In this document: piece by piece, positions 16,738 to 25,113 of the stretch
How the letters are laid out: each line of letters opens with the position of its first letter
Position numbering within the stretch: position 1 is the stretch's first letter
Assembly (NCBI GenBank): GCA_009920595.1
Contig: RFZR01000003.1
Location: 1-25,193, forward strand
Length of the DNA: 25,193 bases
Direction: 5' to 3'
Origin: Alphaproteobacteria bacterium
GTDB taxonomy: Bacteria > Pseudomonadota > Alphaproteobacteria > Rhizobiales > Beijerinckiaceae
Notes under the pieces: generated by a model
What the model was told of the DNA's origin: nothing
Database searches by the model: none
Seen by the model: the letters and a program-made list of their open reading frames with translations, nothing else
Translations under genes and position numbers: made by a program

Positions 16738-16789
16738 ACCGTCCCGACGAGCGAGAACAGCGCGTCGAAACATAATGGGGAGAAACTCA

Positions 16790-18343
16790 ATGAAGGTTGA
16801 TCTATACAACCATATCTTCAGCAAAAAGACCGACCGGCGCAGCCTCTTGAAAGGCGCTGCTGGCGTCGCAGCGCTGAGTGCTACGGGCGGGCTTGGCGCG
16901 ATGACTGTTCCCGCTCAGGCTGCTGGCAGCCTGCGTGCTGACATCTTGAAAATTCCGGGCGTGCCGATTGGCAAAAAGTTGGTGAGATGTGCCTTGGTGC
17001 GACGAAAGAAGTCGTCAAGCAAGGTGAATTCAAAGGTGTTGAATTGTCCTTCATGGGCCTCAACAACCAGAACCTCCACAACCTCCTCTTCCGCGGCTTC
17101 TTGAAGCCATGGGAAGCCTATACAGGCGCAAAGATCAATTGGATCGATCTTGCACAAGCCGATTACAACGCACGTCTGCAGCAATCGATTGCAACAGGCA
17201 CTGTTGATTTCGACATCGTCGAAATGGGCGCGCCATTTGAAGGTGACGTATGCGGCAAGGGCCTCGCTTCTGTGATGCCTGATTGGGTCAAGAAGTCCAT
17301 CGATATGGATGACTATGTCGGCTATCTCAAAGCGCCCGTTGGCACATGGGAAGGCAAGACCTACCGCATCTCGATCGACGGTGACTGCCATAACTTCAAC
17401 TATCGCACGGATTACTTCACCGATGCCGACCTCGCGAAAGCGTGGAAAGCCGAAGGTCACAAAGGTGAGTGGGGCGTGCCGAAGACCTGGCAGCAGGTCA
17501 ATGAAGTCACGAAGTTCCTTAAGGGCAAGAAGATCAAGGGTCAGGATGCTTATGGCTATCTCGATCCGACCAAGGGCTGGGGTGGTTTCGCGTTCTACTT
17601 CCTTGGTTCACGCGCAACAGCCTATGCGAAGCATCCTGATGACAAAGCATGGTTGTTTGATGCCGATACAATGAAACCGCGTATCAACAATCCGGCTTGG
17701 GTCCGTGCGATTCAAGACGTTGTTGATTGCTTGCCTTCAGAACCCGCTGACCAGCTCAATGCTGATCCGGGCACAACCGCGTTCCAGCAATTCCTCGCTG
17801 GCACAGGCTCGATGCTCGCATGGTGGGGTGACGTCGGTTCGATGGCGAAGACATCGGATTCGTCAGTTGTGGGCGATGTCACGGGCTTCTCGATCCTTCC
17901 AGGTTCGGATGACGTGTATAACTCCAGATGCCGACTCGAAGAAGCAGAAGGCCGCATGGTCAGCTGCAGCTCATCTTGGTGGCAAGGACATCTCGCTCTG
18001 GTGTGCGGCCTATCCGTCAGGCTTCCAGCCTTACCGTAACTCGCACTTCAACGTCGATGAGTGGGTGGGTGCTGGCTACGACAAGCCGTTCATCTCTTCC
18101 TATCTGAAGTCGGAAGCAGACAGCTACAATCACCCGAACGCAGCGATTGAGCCGCGTATCCCGGGTATCTTCCAGTACTACAGCGTTGCGGAAGATGAGC
18201 TCGCCAAAATCTATGCCGGTAAGACAACGGCACAGGCTGGCGCGGATGCGATTGCAGCAGCTTGGGAAAAGATCACGGATCAAATTGGTCGCGAAAAGCA
18301 GATCAAGCTTTATCGCGCTTCGCTCGGTCTCTGCGGTGTTTAA
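16790..18343 (+). pseudogene. ABC sugar transporter solute-binding protein, two frame breaks
   Basis: A periplasmic family-1-like extracellular solute-binding protein. The true start is ATG 16790, after GGGGAGA. The N-terminus carries a Tat signal, TDRRSLLKGAAG (RR at residues 16-17), with a likely cut after AQA near residue 44. The frame breaks at about 16973-16978, between GVPIGK and QKVGEMCLGATK. The main body then runs to SDDVYNS, breaks again at about 17929-17934, and resumes as PDADSKKQKAAWSAAAHLGG to the end. The missing lengths are 1 and 2 mod 3. Relatives have perhaps 9-10 residues at the first site and about 30 at the second. GFLKPWEAYTGAKINWIDLAQ and PYRNSHFN are strongly conserved. 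Without the breaks it would be the substrate receptor for the permeases that follow; as written no full receptor is made. Confidence 0.85.
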
Positions 18344-18414
18344 AAACATCGCCAGCCTCTCACATCTCTTCTTTAGACTCTCCGGCCGAACGGGCCAGCC
18401 ATTCAGAATAGGCC

Positions 18415-19518
18415 ATGACCCAATCGTCTTCCGCTTCCCTTACTTATTCAGCACCTGACTCGCGCCATATGCTGGGTCGCGGGCTCGTGATCATCGCAAG
18501 TGTTGCGCTCGCCATTGTTTTTATTTTGCAGTCCCTCAGCGCTGCTGGTGTTTTTGAACTCGGTTTTGAGGATTGGCGTCCCTCACTCTACGCCTATACG
18601 CTCTGGGCTATTGCACTCGGCATTGGTCAAGTTTTAACGCGCGGCGAAGCCGGCTACAAAGCGCTCTTTCTTTTGCCCGCTCTTCTTTTCACCATTGCGA
18701 TGGTGATTTTTCCGACCGTATTCGGCCTCTATATTGCCTTCACCGATTGGAATTTGAGCGCGTTTGAAGGGCAGAAATTCAACGGACTGGATAATCTGCG
18801 CGCGCTCATCGCCGATCCCTATTTCTGGAATGCGCTACGCAATATGGTGTTCTATGTCGTAAGCGTGTTGGGCCAATACGCACTGGCTTTTGGTTTGGCG
18901 CTTTTGTTGAACGCCGATATTCGCGCGCGACGTTTTTTCCGGATCGCATTTCTGTTGCCCTTCATGCTCTCGCCCGTGGCCGTGAGCTGGATGATTGGCA
19001 AATCACTGATGGAATTTCGCTTCGGTCCGCTTGCCGCTTTAATGCGTCACATCGGCTGGGACAATCCGGCATTCTTCACCAATCCATGGACCGCGCGTTT
19101 CTGGATCATGGCGCTTGATGCGTGGGTCTGGATTCCGTTTATGATCATTTTGTTGCTTGCCGGTTTGCAGGCAATGCCGAAAGACATCCAAGAAGCCGCG
19201 CGTGTGGATGGCGCGACCGGATGGCGCGCCTTCTGGAACATCACATTTCCCTTGATGTTACCGGTAAGCATCACAACGATTGTTCTGCGTATCATCTTCC
19301 AATTAAAACTTGCCGATATCGTCATCAACACCACATCGGGTGGCCCTGGCGGTGCAACAGACACGGTTTCGAGTTTCATTTTCCGTGAGTATCGCGACCG
19401 TTCGAATGTCGGCTACGGGACGATGATTGCCGAAGTCTATCTGATCATCATCATCATCTTCATCACACTTCTCCTGAACTTCGTCGGTAAATTTATGCGT
19501 CGGGAGCCTCAATCATGA
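18415..19518 (+). CDS. ABC sugar transporter permease 1 (MalF/UgpA type)
   Basis: A 367-residue inner-membrane permease. After a long N-terminal extension with two hydrophobic segments (about 20-45 and 60-80), the MetI-like domain begins near FTIAMVIFPTVFGLYIAFTDWN. The ATPase-contact EAA loop reads EAARVDGATGWRAFWNITFP (about residues 261-280). It ends with a long hydrophobic helix rich in Ile and a basic tail. It starts 71 bases after the solute-binding-protein gene and overlaps the next permease by four bases (ATGA), so they are translationally coupled. It is intact, unlike the genes on both sides. Confidence 0.92.
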   Translation: MTQSSSASLTYSAPDSRHMLGRGLVIIASVALAIVFILQSLSAAGVFELGFEDWRPSLYAYTLWAIALGIGQVLTRGEAGYKALFLLPALLFTIAMVIFPTVFGLYIAFTDWNLSAFEGQKFNGLDNLRALIADPYFWNALRNMVFYVVSVLGQYALAFGLALLLNADIRARRFFRIAFLLPFMLSPVAVSWMIGKSLMEFRFGPLAALMRHIGWDNPAFFTNPWTARFWIMALDAWVWIPFMIILLLAGLQAMPKDIQEAARVDGATGWRAFWNITFPLMLPVSITTIVLRIIFQLKLADIVINTTSGGPGGATDTVSSFIFREYRDRSNVGYGTMIAEVYLIIIIIFITLLLNFVGKFMRREPQS

Positions 19519-20345
19519 GTGAAGGGATGACAACAAGTCACGCGCGGCCCTGGACATGGAGTCGAACGACCACGCAGGTGTTGATTTATGCCGCTTTGAT
19601 CACTTGGGCTTTCATCTGCCTGTTTCCGATTTATTGGACCTTCACAACCTCTTTCAAAACGGCGGTGAATGTCACGCAGGGCCATATTATTCCGTTCACA
19701 GCGCAATTCCCGGGTGATTGGAAAGGCTGGCGTTCTTTGGGCCTATCGCCAGATACGATTTTTTTGATTGGCGCGCCTGCTGCCTATGGTCTCGCGCGGT
19801 TTCGCTATAAATTTGGGCCTTGGCGCAATAAGGACATTTCGTTCTTCTTCTTGTCGCAACTTTTGTTGCCACCGGTTGTGCTCGCGATGCCCTTCCTTGT
19901 GCTCTACAAACAATTAGCACTTCTCGATAACATGTTCGGGCTTATTCTTGTTTACACCTTGATGGTTCTGCCCATCGTGATCTGGATCACGCGCGATCAA
20001 TTCGAAACGATTCCTGTTGAACTTGAACAAGCAGCCCTTGTTGATGGCTGCACCGTGTGGAGCGCCTTTTTCCGCATCGTTCTTCCCATTGCATTGCCGG
20101 GCCTGGTTGCCGCGTTCATTCTTTCAATCGTTCTCTGTTGGAATGAATATTTCTTCGCGGCTTTGCTCACGGGCACCAATGCACGCACTTTACCGGTCAT
20201 GGTCGCAAGTCAAACCGGTTCGCAAGGCATCAGCTGGTGGTCGATGGCGGCTCTCTCCTCCGCTGCAATTTTACCTCTGGTGCTCGTCGGTATTTTCTTT
20301 GAACGCTATATCGTCAAAGGGCTCACCGCTGGCGCTGTTAAGTGA
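19515..20345 (+). CDS. ABC sugar transporter permease 2 (MalG/UgpE type), internal in-frame deletion
   Basis: A 276-residue permease, partner of the preceding one. The first membrane helix is about 22-42 (VLIYAALITWAFICLFPIYW); the EAA-like loop reads EQAALVDGCTVWSAFFRIVLP; the C-terminus is FFERYIVKGLTAGAVK. Between LGLSPDTIF and LIGAPAAYGLARF (about 19755-19763) relatives have roughly 28-35 further residues, containing the periplasmic segment and most of transmembrane helix 2. Here the join is in frame, so a protein is made but with one helix missing or truncated, which should invert or break its topology. It is probably non-functional if the sequence is right. Coupled by ATGA overlap to permease 1; the BtpA-family gene follows within 30 bases. 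Confidence 0.85.
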   Translation: MSEGMTTSHARPWTWSRTTTQVLIYAALITWAFICLFPIYWTFTTSFKTAVNVTQGHIIPFTAQFPGDWKGWRSLGLSPDTIFLIGAPAAYGLARFRYKFGPWRNKDISFFFLSQLLLPPVVLAMPFLVLYKQLALLDNMFGLILVYTLMVLPIVIWITRDQFETIPVELEQAALVDGCTVWSAFFRIVLPIALPGLVAAFILSIVLCWNEYFFAALLTGTNARTLPVMVASQTGSQGISWWSMAALSSAAILPLVLVGIFFERYIVKGLTAGAVK

Positions 20346-20372
20346 TATAATCTTTTTTAAGAGTGAGTGAGA

Positions 20373-21185
20373 ATGACTGCGAAATTCCGCAAAGTGTTCG
20401 GCAACACAAAACCTGTGATCGCGATGGTTCATATCGGCGCGCTTCCGGGTTCGCCGCTTTATGATTCTGAAGGCGGGTTGGAGCGTTTGATTGCTGATGC
20501 GCGCAAGGATCTCACGGCGCTTCAAAATGCGGGCGTTGATGCCGTGATGTTCGGCAATGAAAATGATCGTCCTTATGAATTCAAAGTTGATACCGCTTCA
20601 ACGGCGACGATGGCTTTCATCATCGGCCGTTTGAAATCCGAGATCACAGTGCCCTTTGGTGTGAATGTGTTGTGGGATCCGATGAGCACAGTGGCTCTGG
20701 CGGCGGCAACGGGTGCGGCTTTTGTGCGTGAGATTTTCACCGGCACTTATGCATCTGATATGGGGCCGTGGACTCCGGATGCGGGTGCAGCGATGCGCTA
20801 TCGTGATCGGCTTCACCGCAAAGACCTCGCGATGCTTTACAATGTATCTGCCGAATTTGCAGATTCGCTTGATCGGCGCAGCCTGCCGGATCGCGCACGC
20901 AGTGCAGTGTTCTCAAGCATCCCCGATGCGATTCTTGTTTCAGGCGCGATTACAGGCGAAGCAGCAGCAATGTCTGATTTAGAGGCGGTCAAGAAAGTTT
21001 TGCCGGATACGCCGGTTCTCGCCAACACAGGTGTGAAACACGCGACGGTTGCCGATGTGTTCCGTGTGGCTGATGGCTGCATTGTCGGCTCATCCTTGAA
21101 AGTCGATGGCCACACATGGAATGCGGTTGATCCTGCGCGCGCGAAAGATTTCATGGATCGCGCCCGCGCCGCGCGCAAAGGCTAA
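20373..21185 (+). CDS. BtpA/SgcQ-family TIM-barrel protein
   Basis: A 270-residue BtpA-family protein. The signature VIAMVHIGALPGSPLY near the N-terminus, then DAVMFGNENDRPY, PFGVNVLWDP, AATGAAFVREIFTGTYASDMG and LANTGVKHATV are typical. The fold is a predicted (beta/alpha)8 barrel. The family name comes from a cyanobacterial photosystem I biogenesis factor, but in heterotrophs it occurs in sugar operons (SgcQ of E. coli) and its reaction is unknown. ATG 20373 is chosen; GTG 20367 is in frame two codons earlier. It sits 27 bases after permease 2 and four bases before the M42 gene, so it is in the transporter operon. Conserved Glu/Asp/Asn residues suggest an enzyme acting on the imported compound. 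Confidence 0.9.
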   Translation: MTAKFRKVFGNTKPVIAMVHIGALPGSPLYDSEGGLERLIADARKDLTALQNAGVDAVMFGNENDRPYEFKVDTASTATMAFIIGRLKSEITVPFGVNVLWDPMSTVALAAATGAAFVREIFTGTYASDMGPWTPDAGAAMRYRDRLHRKDLAMLYNVSAEFADSLDRRSLPDRARSAVFSSIPDAILVSGAITGEAAAMSDLEAVKKVLPDTPVLANTGVKHATVADVFRVADGCIVGSSLKVDGHTWNAVDPARAKDFMDRARAARKG

Positions 21186-21189
21186 TCTT

Positions 21190-22320
21190 ATGGCTAAAGC
21201 ATCGAAGACTCTCTCGCCGAAAACACGCCTCGCGCAATCACTCGAACAATTGATGCTGATCCCGGGCCTATGCGGTCATGAAGGTCGTGTACGCCGTCAC
21301 ATCGCGCGTGAATTAAAAGCGCTCGGTGTTGAGTATTGGAGCGATCGACTCGGCAATCTCATCGCGACAATTGAAGGCACAAAAGGCGCACCCGAGATCA
21401 TGCTTTACGCACATATGGATCAGCTTGGTTTGATCGTGCGTAAAATTGAATCAAATGGTTTGATCCGCGTCGAACGTGTCGGCGGTGTGCCTGAACGTGC
21501 ACTCGCGTCTCAAGAAATATTGCTTTGCGTTGGTGAGGGCAAAGATGTGCCCGGTGTCATCGCAAACAAAAGTCATCATGCAACAACGCCGGATGAAAAA
21601 TATAGAGTTATTCCCTATCAAGATCTCTATATTGATGCGGGGTTTTCATCAGCAGATGATGTGCTGAAAGCCGGAATTGATATTGGGACGCCTGTTGTCT
21701 ATCGGCCTCATTGCGTGAAACTCGCGGATGATCGGATCGCGGGCACCTCGGTCGATGATCGCGCGGGCTGCGCGGTCGTTCTTGAAGTTGCGCGCGCTTT
21801 GCTTGAGACAAAAAAGCGCCCGACCGTTCACATCGTTTTCTCCGTGCAAGAAGAATTCAATCTCCGTGGTGCAGTGACCGCCGCGCAGGCGCTCATGCCC
21901 GATATTGCCATCCAGATTGATCTCATTCTCGCGAATGACACGCCCGATATGGCTTCACGCGGCGATGTGAAACTCGGTGGTGGCCCGGCGATGGGTCTTT
22001 ATAGTTTCCACGGGCGCGGTACGCTCAATGGCACCTTGCCGCATCCCGCAATTGTATCGCTGATGGAAAACACCGCGAAGACTTTGAAAATGCCGTTACA
22101 ACGCAGCGCTCATATCGGCGCTCTGACGGAATCATCTTATGTGCAATTGATCGGTTCAGGCGTTGCGGTAATCGATATGGGCTTTCCCTGCCGGTATACC
22201 CATTCATCTCTTGAAATGTGCGATGTGAATGATCTCGTACAGTTGAGTACGCTGCTCACCGCCGCGATCACAACGGTGGATGCAAAATTCAATCTCGATC
22301 GCGACTTTTACGAACAGTGA
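21190..22320 (+). CDS. M42-family metallopeptidase / hydrolase (FrvX/SgcX type)
   Basis: A 376-residue di-zinc hydrolase of the M42 family (glutamyl aminopeptidase, FrvX, SgcX). Metal and catalytic residues are in place: H75 and D77 in AHMDQLG, bridging Asp in SVDDRAG (189-190), catalytic and ligand Glu in VQEEF (221-222), D250 in ANDTPD, and H338 in YTHSSLE. It should therefore be active, probably as a cytosolic dodecamer like its relatives. ATG 21190 lies four bases after the BtpA stop. M42 members in sugar operons have been annotated as endoglucanases without firm proof. Here it may cleave an amide or glycosyl-peptide bond of the imported substrate, but the substrate is unknown. Confidence 0.92.
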   Translation: MAKASKTLSPKTRLAQSLEQLMLIPGLCGHEGRVRRHIARELKALGVEYWSDRLGNLIATIEGTKGAPEIMLYAHMDQLGLIVRKIESNGLIRVERVGGVPERALASQEILLCVGEGKDVPGVIANKSHHATTPDEKYRVIPYQDLYIDAGFSSADDVLKAGIDIGTPVVYRPHCVKLADDRIAGTSVDDRAGCAVVLEVARALLETKKRPTVHIVFSVQEEFNLRGAVTAAQALMPDIAIQIDLILANDTPDMASRGDVKLGGGPAMGLYSFHGRGTLNGTLPHPAIVSLMENTAKTLKMPLQRSAHIGALTESSYVQLIGSGVAVIDMGFPCRYTHSSLEMCDVNDLVQLSTLLTAAITTVDAKFNLDRDFYEQ

Positions 22321-22337
22321 GATGCGGTCCTGAAGGC

Positions 22338-23435
22338 TCAGATCAATGAGCCATTCACAAGCGCGCGACCTTCCGAATCAAAGAGATGACACACATTTGC
22401 GGGCAACGAGATCGTGACAGTTTCACCTATTTTCTGACGCGCCAAACCATCCGCTTTCACGACGCATTGCGCGAGCGCGCCGGTCTCGACATAGAGCATC
22501 GTCTCGCCACCGAGATGTTCGGAAAGTGTGACCTTACCCGCAATTGAATTTTGCGCGCCTGATGTAACAAGTTCAATATGTTCTGGCCGAATGCCTAAAG
22601 TGACTTTGCCTTTTGGCAGCGTCTTTCCATGCGTATCAACGGAAATCGTTGAACCGCCTTGTAGCAAAACGCTCGCAACGCCATTCGCGACATCCGTGAC
22701 TTCACCAGGCATCAAATTCATTTTCGGACTGCCGATGAAGGTTGCGACAAAGAGATTATTCGGGCGATGATAAAGCTCGAGCGGACTGCCCACTTGCTCA
22801 ATCTTTCCGGCGTTCAACACAACGATCTTGTCGGCCATCGTCATGGCTTCAACCTGATCATGCGTGACATAGATCATCGTGGCTTTGAGATCATTATGCA
22901 GCTTGGCGATCTCGATCCGCATTTGCACACGCAGCGCCGCATCGAGATTCGACAAAGGCTCGTCAAACAGAAACACATCTGGCTCGCGCACAATCGCACG
23001 ACCAATGGCGACGCGTTGGCGTTGACCTCCGGAGAGCTGCGCCGGACGGCGATCAAGATAATCTTTCAGTTGCAAAAGATCGGCCGCTTTGTTTGTGCGG
23101 GCATCAATTTCGGCTTTCGGCGTTTTGGCCATCTTCAACCCGAAGGCAATGTTCTCACGCACGGTCATATGCGGATAAAGCGCATAGGATTGAAACACCA
23201 TCGAGATGCCGCGCTTGGCCGGCGGCAAAGGCGACACATCCTTGCCGCCAATTTCAATGACGCCGCCTGACATGTCTTCAAGGCCCGCCACCATGCGCAA
23301 CAAGGTCGATTTGCCACAGCCTGAGGGGCCGACAAACACGCAGAATTCGCCATCAGCAATATCGAGATCCACGCCGCGGATCACTTCGACATTGCCGAAT
23401 GATTTGCGCACTTTGCGCAAAGCCAACCCTGCCAT
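22338..23435 (-). CDS. ABC sugar transporter ATPase (MalK/UgpC type)
   Basis: A 365-residue ATPase that energises the two permeases. Walker A GPSGCGKST (36-44), Q-loop FQSYALYPHMTV, signature LSGGQRQR (134-141), Walker B FLFDEP (155-160), D-loop SNLD and H-loop YVTHDQVEAM are all intact. The C-terminal TOBE domain starts near residue 235 (FIGSPKMNLMPG). The start ATG 23435 follows GGGGAGTGG; an in-frame GTG lies two codons earlier at 23441. It converges with the M42 gene (17 bases between stops) and lies 147 bases downstream of the second kinase on the same strand. A 5-bp hairpin CGAGC-AAGC-GCTCG (23529-23542) is in that gap. Being on the opposite strand from its permeases means the transporter is made from at least two transcripts. 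Confidence 0.95.
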   Translation of the reverse strand: MAGLALRKVRKSFGNVEVIRGVDLDIADGEFCVFVGPSGCGKSTLLRMVAGLEDMSGGVIEIGGKDVSPLPPAKRGISMVFQSYALYPHMTVRENIAFGLKMAKTPKAEIDARTNKAADLLQLKDYLDRRPAQLSGGQRQRVAIGRAIVREPDVFLFDEPLSNLDAALRVQMRIEIAKLHNDLKATMIYVTHDQVEAMTMADKIVVLNAGKIEQVGSPLELYHRPNNLFVATFIGSPKMNLMPGEVTDVANGVASVLLQGGSTISVDTHGKTLPKGKVTLGIRPEHIELVTSGAQNSIAGKVTLSEHLGGETMLYVETGALAQCVVKADGLARQKIGETVTISLPANVCHLFDSEGRALVNGSLI

Positions 23436-23582
23436 AATCACCCACTCCCCAATTCAAATCCCGCTTGGTGGTGCTTTTGCCGCGCCAAGCTCATTATTAT
23501 CCGAACAGACTGCGATTTTTTCTCGCCTCGAGCAAGCGCTCGTCTCGCCGCATCCCTCATTCAGTTCGAAAAAATTATCGCC

Positions 23583-24515
23583 TTAGCGCGCCAACAAAGC
23601 ATCGACTTCGGCACGCTTCGGCATCGCGGGCGCGGTGCCCGCGCGCGTTACCGCAATCCCCGCAACAGCACAGCCAAACCGTGCCGCCGCAAGTGGGGCC
23701 TGCCCTTCCGCCAAAGCGGCCGCAAAGCCACCATTGAACGCGTCACCGGCTCCTGCTGTTTCAAGGACAGGCGCAACATGGAAAGCGGGGATCAGTTCCG
23801 AGCGGTCTTTGGCATGAAACAACGCACCCTTCTCACCCAGCGTGATCAGCGCAACGCCTACGCCTTTCTGCAAAAGCGCATCGCCCGCGCGTTTAGCGTC
23901 CTCAATCGTTTCGACCGGAAAGCCCACCATCGCCGCCGTCTCGCTTTCATTCGGCGTGATGTAATCAACAAGCGGATAGATCGCCGGATCAAAAGGTGCG
24001 GCCGGTGCGGGATTAAACACCGTGATTACGCCCGCCCCGCGTGCGATTTTAAGCGCCGCAAGCGCAGCTTCCGCCGGTTGCTCCAATTGAGTCACAAAAA
24101 CGCGCGAGGATCGAATGGTGTCCGCTGCCGTTTCGACATCGGCGACAGAGATATCGCCCGCCGCGCCCGGCACCACGATGATGGCGTTTTCGCCATTGAC
24201 CTCATTCACATAGATGAAGGCCGCGCCCGTTGGCGCCGTCGATGAGCGCGCGACTTTGGCATCAATGCCCTCGGCGGCCCAGGTTGCCATCGCGATGTCG
24301 CCGAAGGAGTCCTGCCCAAGGCGGGAGATGAAAGTGGTCTTGGCTCCCGCGCGTGCAGCGGCCACCGCTTGGTTCGAGCCTTTGCCGCCCGGCCCCATGG
24401 CAAAGCCCGACCCCATAATCGTTTCGCCCACTTGAGGCATACGCCCTGACCGGAAAGCCAAATCCGCCACAAAAATCCCGAGGATTGAAACGCCCATCGA
24501 AACGCCTTGCGCCAT
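23583..24515 (-). CDS. Ribokinase-family carbohydrate kinase (copy 2)
   Basis: A 310-residue PfkB-family kinase, closer than copy 1 to true ribokinase. Substrate motif GPGGKGSNQAVAAARAGA (41-58), anion-hole and catalytic motif ETAGAGDAFNGGFA with Asp258. The start ATG 24515 follows AAGGGGTGGAGC on the minus strand. Upstream and divergent is the FucU/RbsD mutarotase, the enzyme type that supplies the correct ring form to such kinases, so the pair probably handles ribose, fucose or a related sugar. Downstream on the same strand is the transporter ATPase. Specificity within the PfkB family cannot be read from the sequence. Confidence 0.9.
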   Translation of the reverse strand: MAQGVSMGVSILGIFVADLAFRSGRMPQVGETIMGSGFAMGPGGKGSNQAVAAARAGAKTTFISRLGQDSFGDIAMATWAAEGIDAKVARSSTAPTGAAFIYVNEVNGENAIIVVPGAAGDISVADVETAADTIRSSRVFVTQLEQPAEAALAALKIARGAGVITVFNPAPAAPFDPAIYPLVDYITPNESETAAMVGFPVETIEDAKRAGDALLQKGVGVALITLGEKGALFHAKDRSELIPAFHVAPVLETAGAGDAFNGGFAAALAEGQAPLAAARFGCAVAGIAVTRAGTAPAMPKRAEVDALLAR

Positions 24516-24593
24516 GCTCCACCCCTTGTCGCGCCATTTTTATACGCGCGTCTTTGGACCTTAACCGGAAGCGACACTACGGAGCAGGTTTTC

Positions 24594-24608
24594 CGGCGTC
24601 AAACGCCG
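24594..24608. promoter_or_regulatory. Palindrome in divergent kinase/mutarotase promoter region
   Basis: CGGCGT-CAA-ACGCCG is a perfect 6+6 dyad with a three-base centre. It sits in the middle of the 156-base gap between divergently transcribed genes, a natural place for an operator of a LacI- or DeoR-type sugar regulator. No regulator gene is visible in the window. Confidence 0.45.
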
Positions 24609-24671
24609 TTATTGCGCTTCGCCCTCGACTCTGTGATTTTGTTGGTCTCACAATTCAAGAAGGCTAATGCC

Positions 24672-25112
24672 ATGCTCAAAGGGCTTGATCCGATCCTCAC
24701 CGCCGACCTTCTCTATGTGCTGAAAGCGATGGGCCATGGTGATGATATCGTTCTGTGCGACCGCAATCATCCGGCTTCGACACTTGCCGCAAAAACCACA
24801 CATGGGAAATTGCTCACTCTATTCGGTGCGGATTTGAAACGCGCGGCTGAAGCCGTGTTGTCGCTTTTTCCTCTCGACACTTTTGTCGATGAACCCGTGA
24901 TGCGCATGAAAGTCGTCGGCAATCCGAATGAACTCGTGCCGATCCATCATACGATGCAAGAGGTCGTCAATAAAGCCGAAGCGCGTCCGATTAAAATTGG
25001 TGCCTATGAACGTTTTGATTTTTATGATGCTGCTGCGCGCTCTTTCGCGATTGTGCAAACATCCGATCCCGGCCCCTATGGCTGCTTTATTTTCCGGAAA
25101 GGCGTGATCTGA
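24672..25112 (+). CDS. RbsD/FucU-family sugar mutarotase
   Basis: A 146-residue protein of the RbsD/FucU family, which interconverts sugar ring forms (pyranase/mutarotase). N-terminal LTADLLYVLKAMGHGDDIVLCDRNHPA has the catalytic-His region MGHGD shared with FucU. The C-terminus YERFDFYDAAARSFAIVQT and YGCFIFRKGVI is closer to FucU (YERFAFYE..., YGNIILKKG) than to RbsD. ATG 24672 follows CAAGAAGG at good spacing. It is divergent from ribokinase-like copy 2 and directly precedes a probable isomerase start. It acts in the cytosol, probably as a decamer by family analogy. Whether its sugar is fucose, ribose or another is not settled. Confidence 0.88.
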   Translation: MLKGLDPILTADLLYVLKAMGHGDDIVLCDRNHPASTLAAKTTHGKLLTLFGADLKRAAEAVLSLFPLDTFVDEPVMRMKVVGNPNELVPIHHTMQEVVNKAEARPIKIGAYERFDFYDAAARSFAIVQTSDPGPYGCFIFRKGVI

Positions 25113-25113
25113 C

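Noticed and set aside
2120..20345. Programmed frameshifting or translational bypassing at the broken genes
   Set aside because: Conserved residues are actually absent from the DNA in every case, so recoding could not restore the proteins; no slippery site is evident.
15737..24515. The two PfkB kinases as a recent duplication or repeat
   Set aside because: Their motifs and lengths differ throughout; they are distant members of one family.
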